Assembly (NCBI RefSeq): GCF_003590095.1
Contig: NC_039481.1
Coordinates: forward strand, 1,736,001 to 1,800,000
Source: Trichoplusia ni
Lineage: Eukaryota > Arthropoda > Insecta > Lepidoptera > Noctuidae
Length of the DNA: 64,000 nucleotides
Reading direction: 5' to 3'
In this document: positions 1-27,330 of the stretch, one piece after another
Layout of the letters: every line of letters starts with the position of its first letter
How positions within the stretch are numbered: the first letter of the stretch is position 1
Position numbers and translations under genes: made by a program
Notes under the pieces: model-generated
What the model was told of the DNA's origin: nothing
What the model saw: only the letters and a program-made list of their open reading frames with translations
The model's database searches: none

Positions 1-320
1 GAAATTACAGAACTGTGACACTAGAAAATCTACATGAACATTATATTTTTTGTCCTTGTGATAGTAATTGGCATATTATTGTATCTGACAAGACCAATAA
101 AACAATTGCAAAATACTAAAGAGGCTTACAGCCATGGAAGAAGGCTGTGTCTAGTTCGGCTACAAATGATACTGACTTAAATTCTGTCATACTGGCCTTT
201 TACAATTGTATAGTGAATGAAAAATAAACTGGCCTTACTATAGGAACTACATTAAATATGGTGTTGGGCATAATTTATTTTAAATCTCATAAGTAAACTC
301 CTATCGAATTGTGACCTCAG
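1..320 (+). other. 3' part of a CPSF2 intron
   Basis: AT-rich sequence with no supportable exon. It ends in a splice acceptor (gacctcag) just before the first CPSF2 exon in the window, so it is read as intron. The earlier CPSF2 exons, including the metallo-beta-lactamase domain, lie left of the window. Confidence 0.7.
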
Positions 321-3300
321 TATGGTCGGCTCCAGGGAGGAGTCGGGCGGCATCTCGTCGGACTCGGACTCCGACGGGGAGCTGGAGATGTGGGTGGTGA
401 CGGGCAAGCACGACATCCCCGTCCGCCACGACGTGCGCGCCGCCGGCTGCTTCAAGTCCAACAAGCGACATCACGCCATGTACCCCTTCCACGAGGAGAG
501 GACGCGCGCCGATGACTACGGCGAGATGATTAAGGTATTTTATAAATTGTAGAAACTTTTAGTAATGCGATTTGGGACTTTTGAAGTGTTTTTTATAAAG
601 TCGCTTATGAATTGATGATTAATTTGTGTTTAATAAATGTTGTTTTTATTTGCTCTTAAAGACTATTTGTCAAAATGTTGCTGGTCGTTGAATAATAACC
701 TAATTAAAGTGTAAATGTTAAATTATAAGAATTGATGAATAGCAATAAGATCAAAATTATATTACACAACTTTAGAACCACACATCTTTCGTTGTCCCAC
801 ACAATGCCTAGGCAAAGTAATTTAAATAATTCCATCATCATCATCTCAGCCTATAGCTGCCCACTGCTGGACATAGGCTTCTCCATACATTCTCCAGCGC
901 GACCGGTTCAATTTCATTATCTATCTATTTATTTCACTAATATTTTGGCCTTGTTTACTTAGCCTGAAGACTACAGATTAGCTGAAATAGTGGACGCGGA
1001 AGGAGAAATCCGGGATGTACCACCCGCTCCAATACCTAAGCAAGAACCAGAAGGTAAAACTTAAACTTAAAATATTTCATACGTCCTTTAAAAACCAAAA
1101 CACATATATATATATCTTCCTTAGAACACAAATGTTGTTTCACAATAACTTTGGCGCAGAACGTATGTAGTTCGACGAGGTTTCAAAAGATGGCCGTTCA
1201 CTCACGTATTTTGATACTTTTACAAATTTTCATGTGGTTATAGCAGATAACTGAAAAGCAATAATGGTAATACAATATTTTGACTCCCTGCTCTTACAAT
1301 CGCAAAAATGGCTAGACACTACTGAAAACTAGGGCAACTTAATGGTTCTAACTATCTGGTAATGATAGTTTCTAATAGAATTTTCTTGCAACTGGCAAGT
1401 GTGAGTGACTTGTTATTTATTATTTCAGAGGAGATGACAGAAATCCCTAGCAAGTGCATATCGTCGACGCGTCAAGTGCAGATCAAGGCCAACATCCAGT
1501 ACATAGAGCTGGAGGGCCGCTGCGACGGGGAGTCCTTACTGCGGGTCGTGACGCAGGCCAAGCCGCGAGCCATTGTAGGGCTCAGGGCACATCGGGGGGC
1601 CTTGCAGACACTCAAGTAAGTACTTGAGAAGTTTGCTTCTTGCCGGGGTAGCGGGATTAATTGAAAGGGTTGCCGTGGTATACAAAGGGCAAATTAAAGA
1701 ACATGGGTGGATTTTAGTCAGGAGAAATCTAAGACTCCCTGCCGTTCAACCCAAAGCAGAAGGAGTCTTTGATGATTTCCCGTCCGGAAAAAAGGGGGTT
1801 GGCTTTCTGTTAAACAGTTAGCAAACACAGTTTCCGTTTTTTAATGTGAACAATCTTGGTAGTTTTAGTGTCCAAAAGTTTGGTTTATACATGTTTGACT
1901 TTGTTTATTTTTTGCAGAAAACACTGTGAAGCTGAGGGTATTGAAAAAATATACATCCCATCAGCTGGTGAAGTCATAGACGCTACTACTGAATCGCATA
2001 TTTACCAAGTAAGTCTAATTCTAAACTTGCCGTTTTGAAAAAAATAAACTACTGGAACTCTTAATGCTCTACAAATTAGCGTGAGCGCTTTTCTCCTCCG
2101 TAAAGGTCTCCAATGCTAAAAATACCCAAATCTCACATGTCCCGTATTTTCATATAGTATCGAATCTTTACTTCAACACATAATAATTTTGTGTTGTCAC
2201 CAGGTGAAGCTGACAGACAGCCTGATGTCGGGGCTGGCGTGGCGCTCGGCGGGCGACGCTGAGCTGGCGTGGCTCTCCGCGCAGCTTGTACCGCGCGCTA
2301 GTCAGAGGGAGAATGCCACTGCTATAGGTAAGGCAGGAAGGAAAGGTTATCCTGACCGCTTCAACTATTTCAGTGAAATAATTGTAGAGATTTAAGGAGC
2401 TATTAGTCAAAACTTATTAGATTGACAGAATTTATTATGTTTTTATCAGGATAATGATTGATTAAAGTTTAAATAATTTAAACAGTTATGAAAAGGTTAA
2501 TAAATTTTTAATACTAATAGTGTTATTATCAGTTTGGTTGGTTCGAGTCAGTTTGGACACGATAATAAAATTAATAACTTGTTAAATGTATTTTTTTATT
2601 TCAAAAGTCATTTAGTAGGTCAATTGCTATTTCTCAATATTCGCTCAGAGGCAGGAATAGGTTATCCCGGCTGCAGCTACTAGAGTGCCTTCCCATTCTC
2701 AATTGCTTCAGCCTCTAGAGTGCTTTCCCATTAATTATTTGCGGGTAGGTACTAGATGGATATGCTCTCGGTGGCTATCGTGTTAATAATGAAGCCCTGC
2801 CCAGAGGAGGCCACGTCGGACGTGTCGATGTCGCTGGAGGCGCAGGCGGCGGGCGGCGCGCACGCGGCGTCGTTCGTGAACGCGCTGCGCCTGTCGGAGC
2901 TGCGCGCCGCGCTGCACCGCCTCGGGCTCAGCAGCGAGTTCAGCGGCGGCGCGCTCGAGTGCTGCAACGGGACGCTCGCCATACGCAGGGTACGCACGGA
3001 CTACATTATAATATATATTTTGCCCTACTAGCTTTTCGCCCACGTCGAGGTCGGTTATATCGCGTTTCCAAGAGAACTCTTCAAAAGTCCGGGATAAAAA
3101 CTATCCTATGTTCTTTCTCAATGTCAACTCTATCTCTGTACCAAATTCCATTAAAATCAACTCTGTGGTTTAGACGTGAAAGCGTAACAGAAAGACAGAG
3201 TTACTTTCGCATTTATAATATTAGTAGGGATAGTCAGTGGCGGCCTTAGGGGGTGGCGAACAGGGCAATCGCCCGGAGCCTCGCGCCCCTAAAATTTTTG

Positions 3301-3687
3301 AAGTTTATTTACACTTGTCACGGCAGTTTTAAAGTAGCAAATACGCAGATCATTTGTTAAGGACCTTCCGCCCGGGGCCTCGCAATGGGTATGGCTGCCA
3401 CTGCCTATAGTTTCCTTTACCGATCTTGAGCACTGACCTCCACTTGCGCAGAAGTGATTTTTTGCGTCGCTTTTGCGGCATGAAGTGAGGTGCGGGGCGG
3501 ACTAAAGTGCAGTGATTGGAACGCAGCGCATCGCGTCATAGCCTTCATGAAATACATTAATTTAATGTTTTAAGGGTCTTACTTTCTTTCACAGTTGGAG
3601 AATGGCCGCGTCGCGTTAGAAGGCGTCCTATCGGAAGAGTACTACAAAGTGCGAGAACTGCTCTACGAACAGTTTGCTATAGTCTGA
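321..3687 (+). CDS. Cpsf2: CPSF2 / CPSF100, cleavage and polyadenylation specificity factor subunit 2, C-terminal part
   Basis: Partial gene, seven exons: 321-534, 963-1053, 1429-1615, 1918-2008, 2204-2327, 2805-2989, 3595-3687. All junctions have GT/AG and keep the frame; together they encode about 327 residues ending ...LLYEQFAIV, like the C-terminus of animal CPSF100. Recognisable family stretches are an acidic serine segment, YPFHEER..DDYGEMIK, the PSKCISST block, DGESLLRVV, ATTESHIYQVKL and ELAWL. Human CPSF100 is about 780 residues, so the N-terminal half, with the inactive metallo-beta-lactamase and beta-CASP core, is outside the window. CPSF100 is the catalytically dead partner of the endonuclease CPSF73 in the nuclear mRNA cleavage/polyadenylation and histone pre-mRNA complexes. 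The sixth exon is very GC-rich with an Ala/Gly insert, and its acceptor at 2804 was chosen because the more obvious one at 2755 breaks the frame. The gene converges on ERR. Confidence 0.93.
831..910. repeat. Dispersed lepidopteran repeat fragment (CACTGCTGGACATAGGC type)
   Basis: Within a CPSF2 intron lies a run of ATC triplets followed by a CCCACTGCTGGACATAGGC block and TCTCC. I know this motif as a very common dispersed element in moth and butterfly genomes. The copy is short, without clear ends. A more diverged piece (TTGCCCATTGCTGGGCAA) lies near 41928-41946 in a TMED10 intron. Confidence 0.55.
3027..3231 (+). mobile_element. Non-LTR retroelement / SINE-like copy
   Basis: Starts ACTAGCTTTTCGCCCACG, contains CGGGATAAAAACTATCCTATG and CTCTGTACCAAATTCCATT, and ends TTTATAATATTAGTAGGGAT. 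Both termini are typical of a high-copy lepidopteran retroelement family whose copies are inserted in introns. It lies in the last CPSF2 intron, directly before a hAT-like element. No intact ORF is expected or seen. Confidence 0.6.
3235..3403. mobile_element. hAT-like MITE with CAGTGGC termini
   Basis: The left end CAGTGGCGGCC and the right end GGCTGCCACTG form short imperfect terminal inverted repeats. The interior has GGGCAATCGCCCGG and GGCCTCGCAATGGG. The 8 bases on each side (GGGATAGT and CCTATAGT) share five positions, compatible with an old 8-bp hAT-type target duplication. Length is 169 bp with no coding capacity, so it would be moved by a transposase made elsewhere. Confidence 0.55.
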
Positions 3688-3734
3688 TATCGATAATGAA
3701 ATACGTTGGAAATTGTAAATATTCGTCTGTAAGA

Positions 3735-3740
3735 ATTAAA
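3735..3740 (+). terminator. CPSF2 poly(A) signal
   Basis: ATTAAA hexamer, 47 bases after the CPSF2 stop codon and followed by a T-rich stretch. It is the nearest poly(A)-signal variant to the stop; use is inferred from position. Confidence 0.5.
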
Positions 3741-6372
3741 AATATTTTATCCTTTTTTAGTCTATAATTTTAGCATTCTAGTAACATTGTTACCTTTCCA
3801 TCCACGTCATGAAATATCCACGCTGACATAACACAGTAATACAACATTTTAAATCTATTTAGAGTCAAATTTTTAGATTTGAGGAGAAAATATGTGTTGT
3901 CTGTATCTTCCTGAATGACAAAAATAGTGCAGTCGAGATCCCGACTCACTACACTTCATCAGCGCCATCTATGCCGTTAATAGCTACTTACATCACTCAG
4001 CGGTTGACAGCTTCAGTTCACTTCAAACCCACAAGATGGCGTGAAATTTATGTGATTGATTGGACTCTGCGACACAGCGTTTTTTTTAAAAGCTGATATT
4101 ATGTGTATATTATTTTATTCAAAGAGAAACTTAAATATTTGTACGAGCTGTTTTTAAGGTAATTACCGCGGTGTCACCTAATAACCAGGCCACTTTGCAA
4201 GCCTAGTAAATGTGGTTGAGTTAGAACATTGGAGTCAAATACTTGAACCTTATTCAGATACCAATAGCGGCGTCAATGCTTTCTGTGAGGATCTTTTCCA
4301 AAATTTCACTACTACAGATAATTATGTAATGATAATGTGATACTAATGACAAGAATTACGTAGGTAAAGTTACTCAGTAAAAGTAATTAAGAGCTATCGA
4401 CTGTCAGGGATAAATATACACAAATAAAAATACAAAATAAAATGTCACCACTTCATATATTTTATTTTATATCCGGGACCGGTTCACATTAATAACATTA
4501 TGTAAAGAAATAAGGTACGAATTCATTAAATACAAAATTTAAGACACGGGTATTATATTGTTACCTAGGGTTCACTAAGTTTGATCTGAGATTACATATC
4601 ACTACCTCACCTACTTCGTGAGTACATATACACTACAATTTTTATCAATCCAATCAGTTCGTATAATCAAATAAAAATTTAAAAGGCAATCAATAAATTT
4701 TTTGATATATTTTTGTCATTATAAACATAATTTTTGGCTGCAATCTTTACGTCAGCGGGTATTTAAAGCTGCCAATAGCATAAAATATGGAATATAATTT
4801 AATATCGTTGATACATAAACAGGTTTTCTATTACACCAATCGAGACTTTTTTTTCTTCGTCCCCTGACGTAAAGCCTGCTCCATTGCATCACAATGTCCC
4901 CTTACACCGCTATATACATCAGTAATCGCAGACCAATAACGATGATAATTATTAAAAAACTTAATAAATAATTCTGGCACAGTCACACTTCACAGCTCAC
5001 ACGCGCTGACTACCACCGGCACGGTTACGCATTAAAAACTAATAAATAAAGTAAATATTCTTAACATAAGAATAACTACAACAGAAAGTTAAAATAAACT
5101 CGCATGGAATTAAGATACGTAGAATTTCAATTCTGTGTAATCGAGCCGAAATATAACTTTCAAAATTATTCGTTCCCTACATTAAATTCTAAAGCCATCA
5201 CATTGATTCGTTCCTATCACTAACTTAACGAATCTTTTTGAAAGTTTCATTAAACTTCTACCGTTGTTCTGTTTGTTAAAAACCACTGGCTTGTTCGCAC
5301 AATGCCATCGAAACGTAACAGCTAATAAGCCATAAAACAAAAAAAGATTAAAAATTAACATAACTGCGAATCGTAGGACCTCTGACGTCACTTGCCTGGA
5401 TTGTATTCACTTACAAGACAAGATAAAATGCACTATTTGTGGGTTACACAGGAGAATTTTGTACAAGTTCGCCACAAACAATACATTCATTTTTCCATCA
5501 ATCATATCATCATTGTAAGTGACGGTTACAGAACAATGACGTCAGCATCTAAATTACTCATATCCTTGTAAGAACCGTGCGAATACTATTCGACACATTT
5601 TTGAGCAAAATCACAACAAAAATGCACCTTATTTTAATACAACAACCTTAAGTTAACAGTAAAATTATTCTCCTTACATATAATTTTACAAAATTAACCG
5701 TACTGCGGTGCAATTTTGGATAGATTTTTCTTTCAAAGTTTCTTTATACATCTTAATTTTTAGTTCTGCCGTTATCCCTTTAGTTTTTATTGTAATGTAT
5801 GTACACGATGCCACACCTCCTCGGCAGTCTTGGACACAGTTGCAATGTTATATTTAATATCTTTAAAATATTGGGATGCATTAGGATCTTCAGCCAGAAA
5901 ACAACAGACAAATGTTTGCTACTGAATCATAGTTTTATTGCGTAATGAAAAGGAAACTCTCACAACCACAATTTAATCAAATTTCACGCTAATTAAAATA
6001 AACATCCTCTACTAAAGTTATTTAACCAACACTTTAGTTCCAAGAATGCCGACAGAGGCGCTGGCGTCGCAAAACAGCTTATGAGTACTTATCGTACTTA
6101 ATATATACATAACGGAATAGTCGTCAATAATGGTAACAGGTATTGAGGTATTCGATATCATCTGTTCCACAAATGTTAACATTAAGTATATTTACAAAAC
6201 CAATATCGTTACTTATTATAAATCTGTGATGTTATGTAACACTTAGGTACAGGTTGCGATTAATATGGAGAATGCTTCCGTAGTTTATACCGGATCCCTT
6301 ATCCACAACCGCCGTAAGATTCCTATAACTGAAAGCTCCGAATTTATTTACAGTAAACGAACAGAAGATCTA
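3741..6372. other. Intergenic, CPSF2 to transposon
   Basis: AT-rich sequence with no supportable gene. ORFs here (for example - strand 5182-5391) lack start context, splice sites or recognisable protein. The region lies between convergent genes and may contain distal 3'UTR of ERR. Two CTCF-like motifs lie at 3962-3970 and 4034-4042. Confidence 0.5.
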
Positions 6373-7930
6373 CACTCACCGGCACAATTAGGGGAACACA
6401 AAAAAAAGGTTGATTTTTTCTAACATTGTAGGATATTTCTATGAGTGCTTTTGGTTTGAGTGTTAATAACATCATAACAGATTGCTCTAAGTACACCCAA
6501 GTCTTATTGTAAGTGTTTTGACAAGAATTTATGGATTTTTAAGATTTTGCTCACTTAACGTTTTTTACTCATTCTGATAAGAACTTCAGTGGATGCTGCT
6601 AAAGGGAACTGTAGGTCATTTAACTGTTTACATTTGTATAGTGCACATTGTTCCGATACAAAATGAGTGATTTACCAGCAACTTCTGCAGCCAGGGCTTC
6701 AACCATGATCGAGGAAGGGCACACCTATCGCTCAGTCAGTCGCGCATTGGGTGTATCGACATCGGTGATTTATCGCGTCGTCCGACGTTATAGGGAGACT
6801 GGATCGTACGTGCGCAGACGAGGGCAGGGCAGAAATCGGGCAACTAGCGCCTTAGATGACCGTTTCTTGGTCATGCAGACTTTACGAAATCGTCTTCAAA
6901 CAGCTGTTCAGACCCGAAATCGTTTAGCAGAAGTCCGTAATGTGAATGTCAGTGAAAGGACTGTTAGAAGACGGTTAAATGAAGTTGGTTTAAACTCTTA
7001 CGTGCCAGCAAAGGCTCCAAAACTCGAGGTAGCTCATCGTGTAGCAAGACTGGCATTCGCTCGAGAGCATCGAGATTGGACAAGTGAGTGGGGCCGTGTT
7101 TTGTTCAGTGACGAGAGCCGATTTTGTGTAAATTTCGTGGATGGGAGGGAAAGAATGTGGAGACATCGAGGGGAACATTATCGCCAAGCAAATTTCACTG
7201 GAACTGTGTCGTATGGTGGAGGGTCAGTGATGGTATGGGGTGGCATATGTTTGGGAGCCCGCACGGAGCTAGAGATCATCAGTAATGGATCGCTAACTGC
7301 ACAGCGGTACATTACAGAAGTGTTAGAACCCCATGTCATGCTTTTTGCCCCATCTATTGGTGAAAATTTCATTTTCATGCATGATAACACACGGCGTCAC
7401 ACTGTACGCATAGTGAGTGACTACCTTAATGAAGTAGGTATCACTCAGATGGGCTGGCCAGCGCGATCACCGGCTATGAACCCGATAGAACATGTGTGGG
7501 ACTACCTGGGAAGAAAGGTTCGACAAAGAAATCTAGCCCCTAACAATGTGGAAGAACTTAAATCGGCGTTAGTGGGAGAGTGGAATAACTTGCCCCAAGA
7601 ACTGATCGACAACGTTATCCAAAGCATGGGAAATCGTATACAGGCTTTAATTCGAGCCCGTGGCGGCAATACCCGGTATTAAAATTTTCTTTTATGGGTG
7701 AACTTTAAAGTTTTTGGCAGATTTCAATCATAACGAAAAATTGTTCAATGTTATTTATTTGTAATTTTGTTAAATTCTTCAAGAATAAATATTGTGTGAG
7801 TTACTAAAACATTTAGTTTTGTTAGGTTGAGTACAACTAATAATTGTGTAACTAAAAAAAATATGTATTACTTGACTTTGTAAAGAAAATCGACCTTTTT
7901 TTAGTGTTCCCCTAATTGTGCCGGCGTGTG
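6373..7930 (+). mobile_element. Tc1-type DNA transposon, structurally complete
   Basis: A 1558-bp element flanked on both sides by TA (6371-6372 and 7931-7932), the target duplication of Tc1/mariner elements. The terminal inverted repeats begin CACTCACCGGCACAATTAGG on the left and, reverse-complemented, CACACGCCGGCACAATTAGG on the right. They differ at two of the first 27 bases, and the similarity continues through an A-run and GGTYGATTTT to roughly 45 bases. Between the ends is one uninterrupted transposase gene on the + strand. Near-identical ends and an open gene suggest a young insertion. It sits in intergenic DNA downstream of ERR. Confidence 0.93.
6663..7682 (+). CDS. Tc1 family transposase (DD34E)
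   Basis: A 339-residue protein, the usual length for Tc1 transposases, starting at the ATG at 6663; the same frame is open 15 bases upstream, but only from a TTG. The N-terminal ~115 residues hold paired-type helix-turn-helix DNA-binding segments (RSVSRALGVSTSVIYRVVRR and a second basic HTH around SERTVRRRLNEVGL). The catalytic domain shows D150 in LFSDESRF, D241 in MHDNTRRHT and E276 in NPIEHVW, with 34 residues between the last two. The glycine-rich GGGSVMVWGGI block lies between the first and second acids. HDNTRRHT departs from the common QDNARPHT and SPAMNPIEH from SPDLNPIEH, so activity is not certain. The protein would cut and paste the element at TA sites. Confidence 0.93.
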   Translation: MSDLPATSAARASTMIEEGHTYRSVSRALGVSTSVIYRVVRRYRETGSYVRRRGQGRNRATSALDDRFLVMQTLRNRLQTAVQTRNRLAEVRNVNVSERTVRRRLNEVGLNSYVPAKAPKLEVAHRVARLAFAREHRDWTSEWGRVLFSDESRFCVNFVDGRERMWRHRGEHYRQANFTGTVSYGGGSVMVWGGICLGARTELEIISNGSLTAQRYITEVLEPHVMLFAPSIGENFIFMHDNTRRHTVRIVSDYLNEVGITQMGWPARSPAMNPIEHVWDYLGRKVRQRNLAPNNVEELKSALVGEWNNLPQELIDNVIQSMGNRIQALIRARGGNTRY

Positions 7931-7932
7931 TA

Positions 7933-9268
7933 TTTAGCGTCTTTTTCATGAATAAGGGTTGTTTTGTCCAGAATATTTCCTTGTACTTTGTACTATACAC
8001 TAACTACCTACAGATATGTTACAATCACGACATTGTTATGATATCCACAGAAGCAGACTCCAGTATCCTTGCTCCAGTGAATTGTCAGCTGAAAATATTT
8101 TTAATTGCGAATTGTAACACTGGGGTACCTTATAATATCCAGGACAAGGGTTCTATATTTCTACATTAAACGCCTTTAAAAATACATCCATCTAACACGG
8201 TCACTACAACTAGTCTACTATTCACAATGACCGGAGATTGTGAGAAACGAGGATAATATACACAATGCCCGGTCATTGTTAACATGAATTAGACATATTC
8301 ACTGGTATATTATATCTACACAACAAATAGCTTAATTATAAATATAATATTGTTTGTGGAACAGCTCAGGATAAACATTTATAACCTTCGTATAGTGAAT
8401 ATTGCTACATAAAACGTTATTTTAAATAAATTCTATTTTGTTATATGACCATAATTTTATAAAACAGTTGTACATTAGGATAATAACTTCGCTACTGCAC
8501 TGCGGATCGGTTTCACAGCATTGCCTTTACGTATACTATATCCAACAAACATTTAAAAATAAATAATTAGAACTCCATATTTTTAAAAGCGTGCTCTAAT
8601 ATTTTTTCGAGAATTTTCTTTTTGATAATAATTCTAATTCTTACATCTAATTATAAATTTGTACTTATATTCGGAGATTTGCAATGTCAAGACCATGAAG
8701 CGATCTAAAACTCTCAACGAACGAAAGCTTCTAGGAAAAACCGCCGCAGTGCTGGTGGCGCTTTAGTTAGCGTTCAACACAAACAGAATAAAAACAATGT
8801 TATATTATAATGATAAATGCGCCGAATACGGCCCCCGCATTTACCGAGACATACATAGACAAGTGATGCATACGGTCGGGGAAAGAATACCTCCGAGCTC
8901 GGCGCGCCACGACCAAACAAAACAAAAACAACAATATTTGTCTCTTTAAAGCTAACAGTACTAACACTCTGTTCAGAACAGATCTAATGACGTTTCAGGT
9001 CACTAAAATACTATAAGTAGCGTCACAGCTCGCGGCGAGGATCTTTTCCTCGACCATACTAATAATCTCGAAACTTTTAGTAAAACTAGATATATTTTTT
9101 TTTTAATATTATACAAAAATAGTAACAAGTTTTGTACTAGATCCGTCCATCGTTTTGTACATTGGTGGCGCGGGTGCCGACGCCCGCCGCGGTGAAGAAA
9201 CGAAATCATCGAAATCGAAGGTGAGCGGGGTCCTCGCGGACGTAAATGCAGTGGGTGCGGGTGGAGGC
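7933..9268. other. ERR 3' flank / probable 3'UTR
   Basis: AT-rich sequence just downstream of the ERR stop codon on the - strand; part of it must be ERR 3'UTR, but I could not place the cleavage site. It holds a 10-base inverted repeat, CAATGACCGG at 8225-8234 and CCGGTCATTG at 8269-8278. No other gene is supported. Confidence 0.45.
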
Positions 9269-26958
<17,690 letters not shown>

Positions 26959-27330
26959 TTTGAAGCTTATAATAAAACAAATCACAGCACTTGAGCACTA
27001 ACATAAAGCGCATTCGAGTTTAACGCACTGGTACGTATTTATTAAATCTTGTGTATTTTGCGGGAGCACTGTAGGAAATTACTTGATGCGCGGTGAGCGG
27101 CTCATACGCACTGCGGCGCACGCATTGCGTACACGCAGGCCACGCCTCGCCGCCCCACCAACGTTCACGGTTCACGCATGCGCCGCCCAACGACTTGCCA
27201 CGTGCTAACCGACTTTCAGATTGGTCCCTTCGCGTACTAACCGACGAATAAAGGCAAAACGTTGATTTTCCTGAAGCGTTGCCAAAGGACTGAGCCCGTC
27301 ATTGGTCGAGCGCAAAGTTGTTATGTTACG
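26959..27330 (-). promoter_or_regulatory. Putative ERR proximal promoter and 5'UTR
   Basis: Directly upstream, on the - strand, of the inferred ERR ATG. A GC/CpG-rich core lies at about 27080-27205 in otherwise AT-rich DNA. On the - strand there are CCAAT boxes at 27220-27224 and 27301-27305 (ATTGG on the + strand), and a CACGTG E-box at 27199-27204. No TATA box is obvious, as expected for a broad CpG-type promoter. Transcription start sites are not determined. Confidence 0.45.

Noticed and set aside
2756..2804. CPSF2 exon starting at 2756
   Set aside because: The acceptor at 2754-2755 is out of phase with the previous exon; the acceptor at 2803-2804 restores the frame and the expected sequence.
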